Shown: positions 19,925 through 32,175, counted from the first letter of the stretch. The stretch is DNA of 64,000 nt from Symbiodinium kawagutii (GCA_009767595.1 VSDK01016960.1:41809-105808); one strand, 5' to 3'. Translations and numbers: made by a program. The notes: generated from the letters alone by a model not told the origin.

Positions 19925-21920
19925 TGATGGTTGATGGAGAACAAATGGTGGATGATCAATCATGATGGATGATTTAAACATTCACCATCATTAACCATCA
20001 TTAACCGTCATTAACCATCATGATGCATACTTTCCATGAATGATGGTTGATGATGGTGAATGATTCTTGACGCTACTGATCTTTAATATGTTTGTTCGCC
20101 ATGAAAGTCCGAGCAGGCTACATGGCCGACCTGACCACCAAGTTCAAGCATGAAAGGAACCCAGTGCTCCCGATGATCTACGAAGATGGTGACTGCTATG
20201 GACAGCACCAACTGGAACAGTCTCCAAAGTTCAAGGACCGGTTCCAAAGCTAAACTCATGATGAAGCTAAGCCCTGGGGTTGCTTGATTGGGAGATATGC
20301 CATTTAGGTAAGGAAAAATGACTTTGGAGGTGTTTCCCTTACCGACAAACGAAGGTTTATTCCTCGCAAATCTGCCTGACTGCTTCACTTTATCGGGTTT
20401 CCCGGATCGTCTACCTCCCCAAAATGCCTAGCTTACCTGCTAAAATTCGAACTTCTCATCTTTGGTTGAAGGGTCCTCCCCGTGATGGACTCATCCATAT
20501 TCGGCTTGTTGATCATTCTTGGCTGTCCCAACTGCAGCATCACCCCTACGACTTTAGCCCCAACTGAAGCACGACTTGCTGCATTTTCATCATGTTCAGG
20601 GGACACTCCCAAGGTCCAACATCCAATCCCAACTCCAGCCGCACCATGGGGATATGTAGCAAAGGCCGTGTCACCGCCTGGCGAGTCCGTGACCTCCGTT
20701 GTGGATCAACGCTACATCACATGCAACTCCTCGAACCACTGTGAACAGCGTAGTTGCAAGATAAGGTGGTGAGTGATTTGACAAGCGACTGAATCATGGC
20801 ACGGAACCTGGTGGTATATGACCATACGGCGTAACCATGCCAATAATGGGTGACAACAGGGGATTCTGGACCAACAATCATGGTTAAGGAACTACAGCTG
20901 GATGTGCAGCTCGGGTTGATCGCCATGGTTGCACCTGAAATCCCGATGTAACCATGGTGAGTTGCCAGTGGAGATGCACATCCAACCCAAGTTACCATGG
21001 TGAATGTCGCCAGATACATGGAGATGCACTTCTAGTATCAACTTGGATGTTGCAAGTGCCAAAGCGCATCTCATCTCCAGCATCAACCCATTTACACCAG
21101 CGTTTTTCCGCAGTCAAGTAGGATTCGCATCCAGTACTTGCAAGCTTTTCACTTGTTGAGTTGTGGGGAAACAACTTTCTACAGAGTGGCACCCGCTGGT
21201 CATATATGTGGTGGTTCCCCTCGTTCTAACCCAAGTTAGCTAACTCGGGGGTACCACTCTGTACCACTTCACCACGGCCGGCCCCCGCCTGTATGTGATA
21301 AGTGCATGCCGCCGGAGACGACGTTGCCGGCCCCAATAACTTGCACGTGGCCAGCATCCGAGCCAGGCTTAAGCAGCTCCTTCGCCGCTCCGGCCGATGC
21401 CTCGGAACCGGTGCCAGTGAGCCATGAAACCTCTGGGTTAATAGTGGGCTAATAGTGGATGAGTACTATGGCCAATATCTATCATTGATCGCGATTCACC
21501 ACCATTCATGATGCCTCATGATGTTCGATGGTGGTGAAGAGTGAGATGGGTTTTGGTTTTCAACCAAAGAAAAATCCGCCCAAAGCCCCACGGAATTCCG
21601 CGAACTCTTTGAACTAAACCATGGCTCATCCCAACCACCGAACCATGTTTGCTGTCGGGGGCCGGTGGTTCGGTACTAGATCTCCACCATCCACTAAGAG
21701 AGTCAGCCGTAATCAACCCTTCTTGTGGTAAGAAACCAGGGCTTTTCATGGTAGGCTCAAAGTGATCACAGCGCACCAGCAATTCAGCTTGTCAGCCATT
21801 GACTAGCTGACCATCACAAATCTTGGATGGTTTAACCAATTTGAACCATTAAACCATCAAATTCAACCATCACTAACCATTAATGCACCATTGAACCATC
21901 TAGGCCACCACTGAACCACC
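19925..21920. other. Intron-like DNA, no clear gene
   Basis: TGATGG/CCATCATTAACC words occur at 19925-20065 with a polarity flip. A partial direct duplication around GGAGATGCAC is visible at about 20950-21035. The rest is unique-looking sequence with only short chance ORFs and no motif I recognise. Confidence 0.5.
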
Positions 21921-21962
21921 AACCATCTTTCACCATGAACCACTACCAAACCACCATCTTGC

Positions 21963-22125
21963 GAAGGCAAATTTTCCAGGGAAACCAACCTCCAAAGGAG
22001 TTAGATCCAGCTCGCCAGCCCTGTCCCCTCCAAGGTGCTGCAGGCGCCCAGCCGCCTCCAGAGCTGCTCCCAGGGCCATGCCACTGAAGTCCTGCGAGCC
22101 GTGGCGGGTTTCACGTGGTGCTTCC
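21963..22125 (-). CDS. Candidate exon, unknown protein
   Basis: The minus acceptor AATAG at 22126-22127 precedes a GC-rich open segment with ALGAALEAAGRLQHLGGDRA and LDLTPLEVGFPGKFAF. The best donor at the end is GCAAGA (a GC donor, usual in dinoflagellates). The left flank is CCACCAACCATC-type and the right flank GGTTGATTATTGG-type. Family unknown. Confidence 0.45.
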
Positions 22126-22501
22126 CTATTATACCTTGGAACACCCAAGGCCATAGATGGCTGGTAGTTTCAATAGCTTAATTAAATGGGTTGATTATTG
22201 GTAAGGAACAGAAATGATTAAAACTACCTAATAATTCACAAATGGTTGGTTATTGCCACATAACCAAGTGTACACAACTGGTTGGTGTTTTGACTATGTT
22301 TGATTCACATGTTTTTATTTTGGTTCAACTACTGGTTGGTTGACTTGCACATATTTTTCACGACGGGTGGTGAAGCACCAACAACTAACTATAGTTATAA
22401 TTTAGTGAGATGGCCAATATAATCCATCCAACCGACCAACCAACCACCCAACTAAGCTGTCAATACAATTTGGAAAGTAAGAAATGTTTCAAAGCACAAA
22501 C

Positions 22502-22511
22502 NNNNNNNNNN
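22502..22511. other. Assembly gap (10 N)
   Basis: Ten undetermined bases, probably a scaffold join of unknown true length. Confidence 1.
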
Positions 22512-22620
22512 CCTCCCTGCTGAAGCTCTTTACTTTAGGTATTGACTATAGACTCTGACCTAACGGATTCTCTGTTTTTACAGCGCTGTTGATTGGGTTC
22601 CAAAATCCATCCCAAATGGC

Positions 22621-22705
22621 GGTTTCTCAAAAATGGTTGGTTCATTACTATAGATGGTTTAGAAACTTCATGATTTAGGGGTACCCCTATGACTTGAGAA
22701 ACCAC
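22621..22705. mobile_element. MITE-like element, copy with possible TSD
   Basis: 85 bases from GGTTTCTC to GAGAAACC with GGGGTACCCC near the right end. CAAATGGC flanks both sides (22613-22620 and 22706-22713), a possible 8-bp target duplication. Non-coding. Confidence 0.6.
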
Positions 22706-22870
22706 CAAATGGCTAACTCAAAATTCGAGAACCACCGGGAAGGCGGTCCAGGTCAGAGATCGTCTTGTGAGGGCTTCCACGCGCCAGCAGAGCCCAGGCG
22801 AAATCCAGATCCTGCTGTGAGCGTAGGGCGTGAAAGCGTAAATTCAAAAAAGGAAATGTACCAATTTGGT

Positions 22871-22966
22871 GGTTTCTCAAAATAGGGGTACCCCCAAATC
22901 ATCCATTAATAGTCATTTATAACAATAAACCAACCATTTTTTGGGGTCCCCTATTTTGAGAAACCA
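22871..22966. mobile_element. MITE-like element
   Basis: Left end GGTTTCTCAAAATAGGGGTA, right end the reverse complement type (CCCCTATTTTGAGAAACC). The core resembles ATCATCCATTAATAGTCATT. About 96 bp, non-coding. Confidence 0.75.
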
Positions 22967-23431
22967 TCATTTACCGATTTACCAACTTTACCGTTGCCCG
23001 GAGAATCCGCCCTCCTTAGCTCCAAGATCCCTCCAGTGACAACTTAGCCTGAATTTCTTTTGTTTCTTGGCTACAGCTACTGCTGAACTAGCTCTTACAA
23101 CACTTGTGTCAAAGAGCTTTCCATCGACCAGTCCGTTGACTGGGTGGAAGTAATATAGGTCGACAGCAGAGGGAAAAAAGCCTAAGGCTACGAGGAAAAA
23201 CCCTCTGATGTTCAGCTGCTGCGATGACACAGCACACCACGAATTGGCAAATGCCATGAGCACTTGCCATAGCACCATCTGCTTCTTTCAGCAGAGGCAC
23301 CAAGTGAAACTGAGAGGCCTTACTGTGAGCGAAATCTGCGATTTGCTCCGAAAAGAAATGCTTTTATTGGATCTTGACACATGGGCGTTTCGTCACAGTC
23401 ACCACTTCAGTTCTGGTTGCTTGAAATGGGT

Positions 23432-23526
23432 GTTTCTCAAAATAGGGGTACCCCTAAATCATCCATTTATAGTCATTTATAGTAATAAACCATCCATTTT
23501 GGTGGGTCCCTATGGCTTGAGAAACC
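23432..23526. mobile_element. MITE-like element
   Basis: Same ends and core as the copies at 22871 and 50751 (GTTTCTCAAAATAGGGGTAC ... GGCTTGAGAAACC). Confidence 0.75.
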
Positions 23527-23998
23527 ACCAAATTGCTTTAAGCGTTGCTTTGCTGTCAGAAAAAAAAGCTTACCATGGGCTCATCCTTGCAGGGCCCACT
23601 GCTATCAACATTTCTGGGAGCCGGTGATGCCTCATCTCCCGAAGGATCAACGTCTGCGTCCTGGAACCAAGTCGGTTAACTGAAGATACACACGTTTCAG
23701 GTTTTACAAGTACTATAAGAAGGAGATATAAGCATAATCTTGTAAACATAGTATATATATATATATATAGTGGCAAATAGGTTTCGAAAAAAGTGGATGG
23801 GCGATGGTGTGCGATGTGAGAGTGAAAAACTCAGCTGCTATGTCTTCCGAACTCTTTTAGGAACATTGGTCCGCGTGGTCACGTTCTTTTCTGTCGCTAC
23901 CATGTGTCCATCTGAGTGTGTACTACCTCAGCTGAAGTTTGCCGTAACCCTCATGACTGCAGTTACAAATTGTTGATACCCTAACTAACAGGACTAGT

Positions 23999-24050
23999 AG
24001 CTGCTTATGATATGTTACTTCTTTATAACTAAGTATCATAAGCAGCTTAT
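23999..24050. repeat. Short imperfect hairpin
   Basis: GCTGCTTATGATA and its reverse complement TATCATAAGCAGC lie about 20 bases apart. Related GTAGCTGCTTATG words recur to about 24115. No associated gene. Confidence 0.6.
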
Positions 24051-24249
24051 GATAGTAACATATCTGCTATGTACTTGTTTGTAACTATATGATAGTGACT
24101 GGTAGCTGCTTATGTACCTTACTTGGACAATATCTGTTACTTGCGAACACGTTCCATCACTTTCTGTTACAGGGTGGTCGCATCACAAATCGTTTTCCCT
24201 AGTTCACGAAAGGATTCCCAACCCCTGGATTCCACGAAAAACGCTGGCG

Positions 24250-25400
24250 CAACCCACATTGGGTCAACCAGCTCCAGCTCTCCAAGCCAATCTCCGTGGT
24301 CCTGGGCTAAGTTGATCTGCGTCTCCTGGACTGCTACTGGACACTACATGTTGAAAGCTTCTCATAGCATCCATAGGGGGAGAAGATGATGGTTGCACGG
24401 GTGGCAGGAAACAAAGCCGGAAACAAAAGAGTGGAAGCAAAGGCCAACATGAAAGCAACAATGTCAGAAAAAACCATGAACAGAAAGCACTTTGAACAGA
24501 AAGCATTGATTTTCAAAACCCCTTCAGCCGACAAAAAGGAAAGCGAATAGAACATGAAAAACAAAAAAATCATTCAAACGGCATTGTTTATCTCTATGTT
24601 CAGCCTTCGTAATTGTGACAAGAGACCGGCTGCAACAACACAGAATAAAATCGCAATTGCACGCAGAAAAGAGAAAAGACATTAAGTTTTCACAAAGCAT
24701 ATCCAAAGCGTATGGCCCTCCAAAAATGGGGGCTGGTAGATCCCCAAAACCAAAACCTTCGGCCAGGAGAGACCCACGAACCGTCATTGTGTGACCCAAA
24801 ATTGGTCAAAAACAAACGTTTGATTCCATATCACAGCACGCAATAAACCAGCGCACAAAACCAGTAGCAGCACAACAGATCACCAACAAAAAGAAGAAAA
24901 CCGCCGCTTAAAACGTGCACAGCAAAAACACCAGCACATAGCACGACCAAACACCAAGCGAAAACACCAGCTCACTACTACCGAGGCGTTCAAATTGCCA
25001 AGACTTCCACACAAAACGCAACCAAGACACCCCGCGGCGTCCAGCAGCGTCAGCGGTTACCAGTGCAGCCGGGCCGTCTCTCACAGAACGCACGGGTACA
25101 CCGAACGCATCTGCCACACCTGCCACGCCTGCCACGCCTGCCACACAGAATGCAACCGGCGGGCAGCAAAATGCCACGCCGGCCACGGCAACGGCGTGAA
25201 CAGTCACCGCAGCGTCCCCTCACAAGCCACACTGAAGGCATTGGAGACAATGATCAGTGATGACAACGATCAGGGAACGACAATGATCTGCGCTGAAAGA
25301 GACCAAGAGGAGGGTGCGGAGGCCGGAGCACACCAAAAAGATCTAAAAAGAAGAATCCCACAACAAAAATGGGGGGAATCGATGCACACAGTCAAGTAGG
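24250..25400. other. A-rich region with a GCCACGCCT-type repeat
   Basis: The plus strand is strikingly rich in AACAAAA/ACCAAAA words. A 9-base repeat near CTGCCACGC occurs at about 25117-25147. The minus strand there reads a hydrophobic GVAGVAGVA stretch in an open frame of 99 codons (24908-25207). I cannot tell whether it is an exon. Confidence 0.4.
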
Positions 25401-25971
25401 AGCATTTCATGTCAACACTCTGCGCAGGAACTCTGTTGGATGCTGGTTACAGACGTTGAATTCCTTAGACGTAGCAAATGGCCATCCTGGATTGTGGGAA
25501 AACTGCCAATAACATCCAGCAACTGCGTGAGTTCTTCATGAATACTGTTTGCATGAACTTCTGAAGAATTTGAGTGTCAAATCGCGTACTTTCCTGGTTG
25601 CAACCTGGCGTTAGACTCTCAACTGTTGCTGGGATAATCTGTCCATGTTAGCTGGGAGACACTGCCACTACCGCCTAGCAAGCCGATCCTTTCTGTTGTT
25701 TATTATGAACAAGTATGAACACGAGTATGACTGCCCATGTGTCATTCTGCTACTCTGTCTATCTGAGTGCTGTAGCACAACTTTGCCCTTGCAGTTTGTG
25801 ATGTTGATCGGCTGTTGCCACTCTCTCAACTCCCCAAAAACAAATCTACCGAAGAAATGAGAGTTCCCAATGGGCAAATTTCAAGGTGCACAAAATTGGA
25901 GTTCCCAACTGGTTCGCAGCTTGGATTGCACATTGCTATGGCCTACGCTAACCCAGCGCCACTGCTACGCT

Positions 25972-26090
25972 TCGAATTCCCGGTCCTTCACTACGCTGTT
26001 TCGTCCAGCCACCGCCCTCAGTGTGGCTCGGTGCTGGGCCATTGCATTCTGATCCTGGGCGCGGACCGCCAGTGGCACCAACTCTGACCT
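25972..26090 (-). CDS. Candidate terminal exon
   Basis: The minus acceptor CTCAAGGTCAG precedes a frame encoding AVRAQDQNAMAQHRATLRAV and onward, ending in TAG just after REFEA. The composition is coding-like and polar. It could be the C-terminus of the large membrane-protein gene upstream, but there is no direct link. Confidence 0.35.
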
Positions 26091-26394
26091 TGAGGGGTGA
26101 CTGGATAAGATCAAAATCATCAGCCAAAACACCACGAGAACACACCTCTCGTGCAAACTGACTGTGAAAGTCACTGTAAGTAGGAAAGGAAACTGGACAA
26201 AGCAAGGGGTGCATAGAAGAACGTTTTGGACCAATGGCAAACTACCGGATGGCCTTCCGGATGGCAGACAGCAGGTATCCTGTAATCAGTGGGTAGCTGC
26301 TTTCAGGAAAAGAAAGGGAATCGGTGTACTTGGGTTTTGCGGGCAAACAAATATGACGGTGCATGTGAGCTATTTGGCAATTTCTTACAATAGC

Positions 26395-26483
26395 GAACCC
26401 CTAAAGATGGCCGGTTTATTACTACTAATGATTACTGATGGTTCATGAAGCATCATTTGGGGGCACCCCTATTTTGAGAAACA
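26395..26483. mobile_element. MITE-like element, degraded left end
   Basis: The right end GGGGGCACCCCTATTTTGAG AAAC matches the family. The left part has decayed to GAACCCCTAAAGATGG. Confidence 0.55.
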
Positions 26484-26489
26484 CTCATT

Positions 26490-26860
26490 TGCATCCTTAG
26501 AAGGTCAGCTGCACTTCGTTTGTCAGAAAGTGCTGCTGACCTTTCAAGGTTTGGGTCTCCCTGTGGTGAAAATTTTGTGACGGCTTTCGGTGACGACAGT
26601 CGGTGACGGCATTCGGTAAACCTTTCAGGAAGCAAACATTTATGAAAAGTGCCCACTTGAATGATGAATTGGGTATGTTCCCAGACGTTGGGTTGAGACC
26701 CTTCGCTCGGCAGCGCGAACTCAGATTCAAATGACTGTAGCAACCCATCAGTGCGAGGCCTACCTGTTTCTATACTCTCTTCGTGGTGTGAACGAAACGT
26801 AAAAGAAGTTGGATCGTCTGGGCTGGATCTGCCATCAGAATGCCACCAGAACACCTCAAA
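26490..26860 (-). CDS. Candidate exon, polar protein
   Basis: An open minus frame (160 codons to 26935) whose central part is Ser/Glu-rich: SFTFRSHHEESIETGRPRTD and LLQSFESEFALPSEGSQPN. It resembles a cytoplasmic, disordered segment. It lies downstream of the big membrane gene on the same strand and could encode part of its tail. Not recognised. Confidence 0.35.
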
Positions 26861-27576
26861 GCAGCACAACACCACCACACAACACCATGAAAACACGATG
26901 GCCAGAGCACATCCACCAGAACACCGCCAAAACACAAGGCCTCAAAGCAAATGAGAGTGTAACGAAAAAGTGTCTTACCAAGGGTGTCATACCAAGACTG
27001 TCTTGCCAGAGCGCATCTCCAACAGTGTCATACCAAGACCGGTAGCATCATTCCAAGAGTGTCTTACTTCAGTATGAATATTTTTTGTAACTCCGAGTTA
27101 TCTGAAAGATGACGGGGTGCCTTTCAGAAGGAAACCTCTAGGGGGCACCACCTCCCAGTTCTCCAGCCACAACGCGGAAACCACATCGTTACCGGTGTTG
27201 TTTGTCGTCAACTACTACCAATATGGCCAACAATGACAATTCGATTTGGGTGACAGTAGTAAAATGTACTAAGGATACACGGATTACCTATGGTAAATCA
27301 CTCTTGTGGGTTGGCATATGTACCCATTGGCGAAAACTTTGCCACGTGATTACATGGATTCATCCCTCCGGGCACCACATCGGTCCCAGGCAGTGGCCGA
27401 CTCTTTGCGATGGAAGGCACAAACACAAGACAATCAACTTAAGCGTTCTTGAATGATCACATTTAGGGTGATTCCTGTCCACAGGTGTCACCGTATGGTC
27501 CGTATGGTATGCTCCGTTGAAAAACATGCAGCAAACTGCGGGACTGATTTGTTTTCACAGGCAGGAAAACAAACGT

Positions 27577-28017
27577 TCACAGATACCTAACATTAACATG
27601 GGAACTACCGATCCTGATTGTCTCAAATTCTGTTTTGGTTGCGCTCACTTTTGGCTTGCCTTCTGGCAAATTACAGAACAACGATCCCCTGAGAAGTTCG
27701 AACATGCCAGCTTCCCGCTCTGAACTTAAATACCAAGGGACACTATCTTTGGGAAGATGGGATGCTGTGCTACCTCTCGCCCCATCATCGAAACCAACTT
27801 CCATTTCTAGGATCGTCAAGGCCTTGAGGATCATGCCTGGCTGCTTTTGATCCTCGTGGTTCTGAAGCTTGGTGACCCTATTACAAACAAATTTTGGATC
27901 CTTGAAACAGGTTACTAGAATGTTACTAGCGCACTGTTCATGTGAATTCACGGCCCTAGACATTTCCGAATCGTGGACATACTCACTAGACTCTTTGCGA
28001 CCTAACTCAATCTGCAA
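27577..28017 (-). CDS. Candidate exon, unknown protein
   Basis: A 146-codon minus frame with coherent composition: LQNHEDQKQPGMILKALTIL, EMEVGFDDGARGSTASHLPK and VPWYLSSEREAGMFELLRGS. It is not repeat-derived and other frames are closed. It lies about 1.2 kb downstream of the last confident exon of the large membrane-protein gene, so it may be a cytoplasmic exon of that gene. Confidence 0.4.
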   Translation of the reverse strand: MQIELGRKESSEYVHDSEMSRAVNSHEQCASNILVTCFKDPKFVCNRVTKLQNHEDQKQPGMILKALTILEMEVGFDDGARGSTASHLPKDSVPWYLSSEREAGMFELLRGSLFCNLPEGKPKVSATKTEFETIRIGSSHVNVRYL

Positions 28018-29196
28018 CTTCGACAGGAGTCAGCACGAAGTCTGCACTTGTTACAAACGAGTGGCATCTATTGAGCCAAGAACTAACCACAACAACAAAA
28101 TGAACTAAGTGCTGGTTCATATAAGCAGTCGAAGCAACTATATTTGGAGGTCATGAATGTAGGTATTATGCTGAAGAACTGCAGAGCATTCCCAAGCAAC
28201 CTGCGTCATGTGCTCCAAGTTGATCTAAGGCTTGAATCACCTTCTGGTGCTCGTGATTTTGGTTGATGTTCCTTGCCAAAAGCCGAAGCCTCAGGACCAA
28301 AATGAGGAAAACACATAAAAGCAAAATGTCTACCCTCTCTCGTCTCTTTGGTCTTGGCCCCTCCTCACAAATCAACCTTCCATGATAGGATTCTTTGGTA
28401 TTCTTTGGTTCTGCTCACAGCCAACCCTGCTTTGGCAAGCTGACATGCTGCGGAGTTTTCCTATCAGGCCGGTCGATGCTTTTGAAATGCTGGTTCAAAC
28501 TACTGATTGGCTTGCTGTTTGTTGCTCTGGTCGACTGGCCTTGAACGTCATTGTCTGCAATGTGCATGGACCCGCACAGGCCCTCATGGTTATACTGTCA
28601 GTCCAAGTCATGCGTTTGAAAAAGCCTGAGCTGCAAAAGTTCAGACAGAAACCTCAGTGACCAGAGTATCCATATATCAGAGACAACAAAATGTAAAATC
28701 CCACAAAATGAATCAAAATTGTAAGTAATCTGATCATTCAGAAAAAAGTTATCTCTCGAACAAGAAGACAATTGCACGAGAGCGAAGGGACGAGTGCCAC
28801 GACCAAAGCGACAGGACAGAGAGGCCAAACATAAACCCACTGGCAGGTACACAGGTCGTGTCTGAAAACGTTGAAATTTCATCCGCCGTAGGCAGGCGTG
28901 CTTCGAGTATTCCCAAGTGTTTTTTACTGTTGGTATTCTAAGAAACATGTATTCTTACACAATGTTTCTCATGGAGTATTACCGACGAATCTCCCTTCCA
29001 AGTCACACTTCGCTAGGACACGCTAGACTTTTCTTGTGCGCGCTAGAAAATTGCCCTTCATGGCTTTGCCTGACGTCAGTAGTGGTAGATCCTTACTCCG
29101 AGACCACGTCAGCTTCAACCAAAAGCAGGTGACCATCGAATGTGGGGGGTTAACAGCTGCAGGGGCACAACACACTACCATGGCAGCACTCCCAAC

Positions 29197-29392
29197 CGGA
29201 AACTAAAAACAATTCCAACATTGCGGAAGCCGCCGGAAAACCATGACTGTCTTCAAGACCAAACGACAATCCAGCGAGCATTTCTGGATCTGGAGGACTG
29301 CCAAAGTCCGCGCACTTTCCCAGTACGCTCTGGTGTTGAGTCTTCTGAATCAGCGTCGTTACGGCAAAAACGCAGATGATTAGAGCAAATAC
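29197..29392 (-). CDS. Large membrane protein gene: membrane helix and tail exon
   Basis: The acceptor AATTGAG leads in phase 0 from the preceding exon into a membrane helix (VFALIICVFAVTTLIQK). A polar cytoplasmic stretch follows, with CADFGSPPDPEMLAGLSFGL. The end is set at GTTTCCG followed by GTTGGG and is less certain. This is the most downstream exon I can tie to the gene by phase and by a membrane-to-cytoplasm transition. Confidence 0.5.
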
Positions 29393-29827
29393 CTCAATTC
29401 CGTGGCTCAGCGCACAAACAATTCAGCATCAAGCTTGACCATGTCCTTCTGTAGATGTTCTTGACAGAAGCAGCAGTCTTTCCCCAAATGATGACAAACA
29501 AATGTGAAATCCAGAAGAGCAAATCGATCATATTTGAGGAAGAAACACCCGCTGTCTCTGTCAATACTATTGTGGCTTAGCATTCTGGATCTCCCATGAA
29601 CAATTTACAACGGTGCGAGGTCAATCGCGTTGTCTTGTCACTGGGTTCGTGATGGTTCCTTCCTCAATCAGAGAGCGCTGCCCCCGTTTGCAAAAATGGT
29701 GTCACTGATACAAAACAAGCTACAAATGCCTCAAATGGATCTGCGGCTGTGAATTTCTTACATTCAAAAACGTGGGAAGACTCCCCATGGAAGGCCATGG
29801 ATGACCAAGTTTTCGCTAAGAAACCAC

Positions 29828-29935
29828 GAAGAATCCGATGCAAATGACGGCGCCAAGCATTTCCAGAACCGGGAAGTCTTCTTCTTTCTGCTGCAACCCG
29901 GCAAGGCCCACGCCCAACAACGTCAGAAACAGGGC
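29828..29935 (-). CDS. Large membrane protein gene: membrane exon
   Basis: 108 bases, 36 codons, phase 0 at both ends: ALFLTLLGVGLAGLQQ, an acidic loop, then LEMLGAVICIGFF, giving two hydrophobic segments. The acceptor is CGGCCAG and the donor candidate TTC followed by GTGGTT. Phase agrees with the exons on both sides. Confidence 0.55.
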
Positions 29936-30196
29936 CTGGCCGATCGATCCTCTTCTTGGGTAGCTATATTTTTGCTTGCCATCATTTTCAACAATGGTAT
30001 CTCATACTAATCAATGGTCACATGATGGTAGATGTAGTCAATTGATGTTTGAAAATGATTACTCAATCTTAGTCATATCCCTGCCCGTTGGATGTATGCT
30101 TCTCAAGATGCGTTTCAGCCGGTCCTGGAAATCAATCCGCCTACCCTACACTCGATTGTTGGACCAACTATGATCGGCTTTTTGCAACTGAAAAAC

Positions 30197-30259
30197 CTGC
30201 GAAACTGCATCAGTCAAGTTCAAGGTCCTCGACTTCCAGGGCTGCCAATGAAGCGTGAC
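30197..30259 (-). CDS. Large membrane protein gene: short QPWK exon
   Basis: 63 bases, 21 codons, phase 0-0, bounded by acceptor GTGGCTCAG and donor CAG followed by GTTTTT. It encodes HWQPWKSRTLNLTDAVSQ. The PW...LN..D pattern between membrane helices is familiar from large dinoflagellate GCC2/GCC3 membrane proteins. Confidence 0.6.
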
Positions 30260-30504
30260 CTGAGCCACGGCACAGCCAAAACCGGCATCCGGGCATCCCC
30301 CTGTTGCGCATGGCAAGAAAGAACACGACTGAAGGAACACACACGTAGGCGATGGTCGCAAAACTGTCAAACTTGCCTGCGCATAGTTGTTCCTTTCTTC
30401 TTCTTGTTAACAACACCCTGAGATTCCTTAGATCCATCTGCTGAAAGTATCTGGGCTCCACCCCAGCAAAGATCGCCCCGACAAAAATCCCAGGGACCAG
30501 TGAG

Positions 30505-30650
30505 AGCAGCATCACTGAGTGTAGCAAGACCAACTGCACAGTGGGCGAGTTCGTAGCAACCACTGCGATGAGGGAAAGGAAAAGACCGCGACAAAGAGGG
30601 ACCAAGCCAAACCAGGCCTCAGCGGTGGGCTTCCAATAGGAAACCCTCAA
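30505..30650 (-). CDS. Large membrane protein gene: membrane exon
   Basis: The frame encodes SYWKPTAEAWFGLVPLCRGL, then FLSLIAVVATNSPTVQLVLL and further hydrophobic residues: a W-rich approach, an Arg, and a membrane helix. The acceptor GGTGAG with in-frame TTG at 30650 keeps phase with exon 31203-31246. The donor end is not fixed. Confidence 0.6.
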
Positions 30651-30764
30651 CTCACCAACTTTGGGCACCCCTTTGAATGCAGTTGAAGCTACCTGCGAAC
30701 ATCGTGCCAAGAAATTGGAAAAAGGGGTCGCTCGTTATTTCCATAATAAAAGCGTAAAACATTC

Positions 30765-30865
30765 CAGCCGCATTCCGGGGTCCTTATGTCCTACATTGAC
30801 TCATCAACCGCCGGTTCTCTTCACAGCTGGGGATCCCTGTAAAATCTCAGAAGCCATCACATGCC
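30765..30865. repeat. About 100-bp direct duplication, copy 1
   Basis: CCAGCCGCATTCCGGGGTCC through CCCTGTAAAATCTCAGAA also occurs at 31083-31187 with few differences. Both copies lie in the intron between 30650 and 31203. Confidence 0.85.
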
Positions 30866-30965
30866 GCTAGTCGGAAGCGGTACCGGAAGCCCGTAGAAGC
30901 CCTTCATTGCGAAAATCCAAAGTTGGTTAAAAAAAAAAAACATCATGGGGAAAGTGTCAACCCTT

Positions 30966-30985
30966 GAGCCAAAGAACACGGCATG
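30966..30985 (-). other. Possible spliced-leader relic
   Basis: The minus strand reads GCCGTGTTCTTTGGCTCAAG. The 3' part (TTTGGCTCAAG) and the first bases (CCGT) match the conserved dinoflagellate spliced leader, with 2 bases fewer and changes in the middle. A retroposed mRNA would leave such a relic. No retrocopied ORF is evident next to it, and a chance match is possible. Confidence 0.3.
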
Positions 30986-31082
30986 AACTGCGCGCACATG
31001 TTTTGTATTGCGCCACAGGGTGTGACATACATGTCTCTTTTCGGAAACAGGCAGTCGAAAGCAAAAAATGAAGCAAATCAAA

Positions 31083-31187
31083 CCTCCAGCCGCATTCCGG
31101 GGTCCTTATGTCCTACATTGACTAATCAAGCCCGGTTCTTTTCACAGCTGGGGATCCCTGTAAAATCTCAGAAACCCAAGCACCATC
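31083..31187. repeat. About 100-bp direct duplication, copy 2
   Basis: Partner of 30765-30865, about 318 bp away in the same orientation. Confidence 0.85.
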
Positions 31188-31202
31188 ATGCCGAGGTACC
31201 AC

Positions 31203-31246
31203 ATCAAGCCGAAAGTCTTCGAACAAGAACTTGACGGCCGCCTGAC
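31203..31246 (-). CDS. Large membrane protein gene: 44-base micro-exon
   Basis: The acceptor TTGGCCAG and the donor GAT followed by GTGGTA enclose AAVKFLFEDFRLD. The Phe-Leu-Phe...Phe-Arg-x-Asp pattern directly precedes the W-rich membrane approach encoded by the next exon, as in related large membrane proteins. The size is small, so the call depends on order and phase. Confidence 0.45.
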
Positions 31247-32175
31247 CTGGCCAAGAAATACCAACTACCCGGGCCTCAACAGCTGTGAACCAAACCACCA
31301 TGATATCTTTTGGGTAATAACAAAGGGACCAGTCCGGCACCGGCTACAGATACTTCATGGCCGTTCAGTTCTCTCCTCATTGTCAGACTCGGTGGGAAAA
31401 TGTCTGGCACGAGAACTCTGCCAGTTGAAGCCTTTAGCGTGGTGTTTCAAGCTCGATGAACAAAAGTCAGTTGCTGCAATTCAGCCGCCAACAGCCAGAT
31501 GTTCGGAGGGAAATGCAAATCTGAAGGGATTGCAGTTACAGCAACTCTAAGAAGACGGGTTGGGTCAGGTCATCAACCGCGACGACAGCAGTAGCTAGAG
31601 ATAATTTTTTTTGTTTTTTTGCCCCCTCGCACGCACCAAAGGTCCGCACTGAAAAGCTAACCGACCGGCTTGTGTGAGTTAGCAATTCACCAAAGCGACT
31701 ACCAAAAGGAAGGTAATCGCAACCGACACAGAGTAGGACTGCCCCGAAGCAGCCAGACCAAGTCTATGTAAACCAAATCAGGAAGCGGCACCCGACCAAC
31801 AACATGATAATCCCCACAGCCGATCTGCCAAGAGGAAGCAGAATCAGCACGCCCTGCACACAGCAGGGGGACACCGTTAACAGTGACGGAGCACAAACCC
31901 CCCATCCACGACTTTCAAAGCACCGCCAAAGATGGCGCAACCAAACCACCCCACCCCAGTCCCGACGGACACGGTAGACGGGAGACACCCCGTATCGTGG
32001 ACAAAGAGCCACAGCAGCTCAAGTGGAGAGGTCTCAGCCAAACCACCCTTCGTAGAAGGGAAAAATTCCAACCCACTCAATCAGCGCTGCAAACAGGTGG
32101 AAAACCGTTCAGGCCGTTGGTCACCGACACTAACTGTGGAAAACCAGAGACAACGCAACGACAATTACACGCGAA

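Noticed and set aside
24908-25207. Hydrophobic GVAGVAGVA ORF as a membrane protein
   Set aside because: The motif derives from a 9-base repeat; no splice signals or flanking domain support it.
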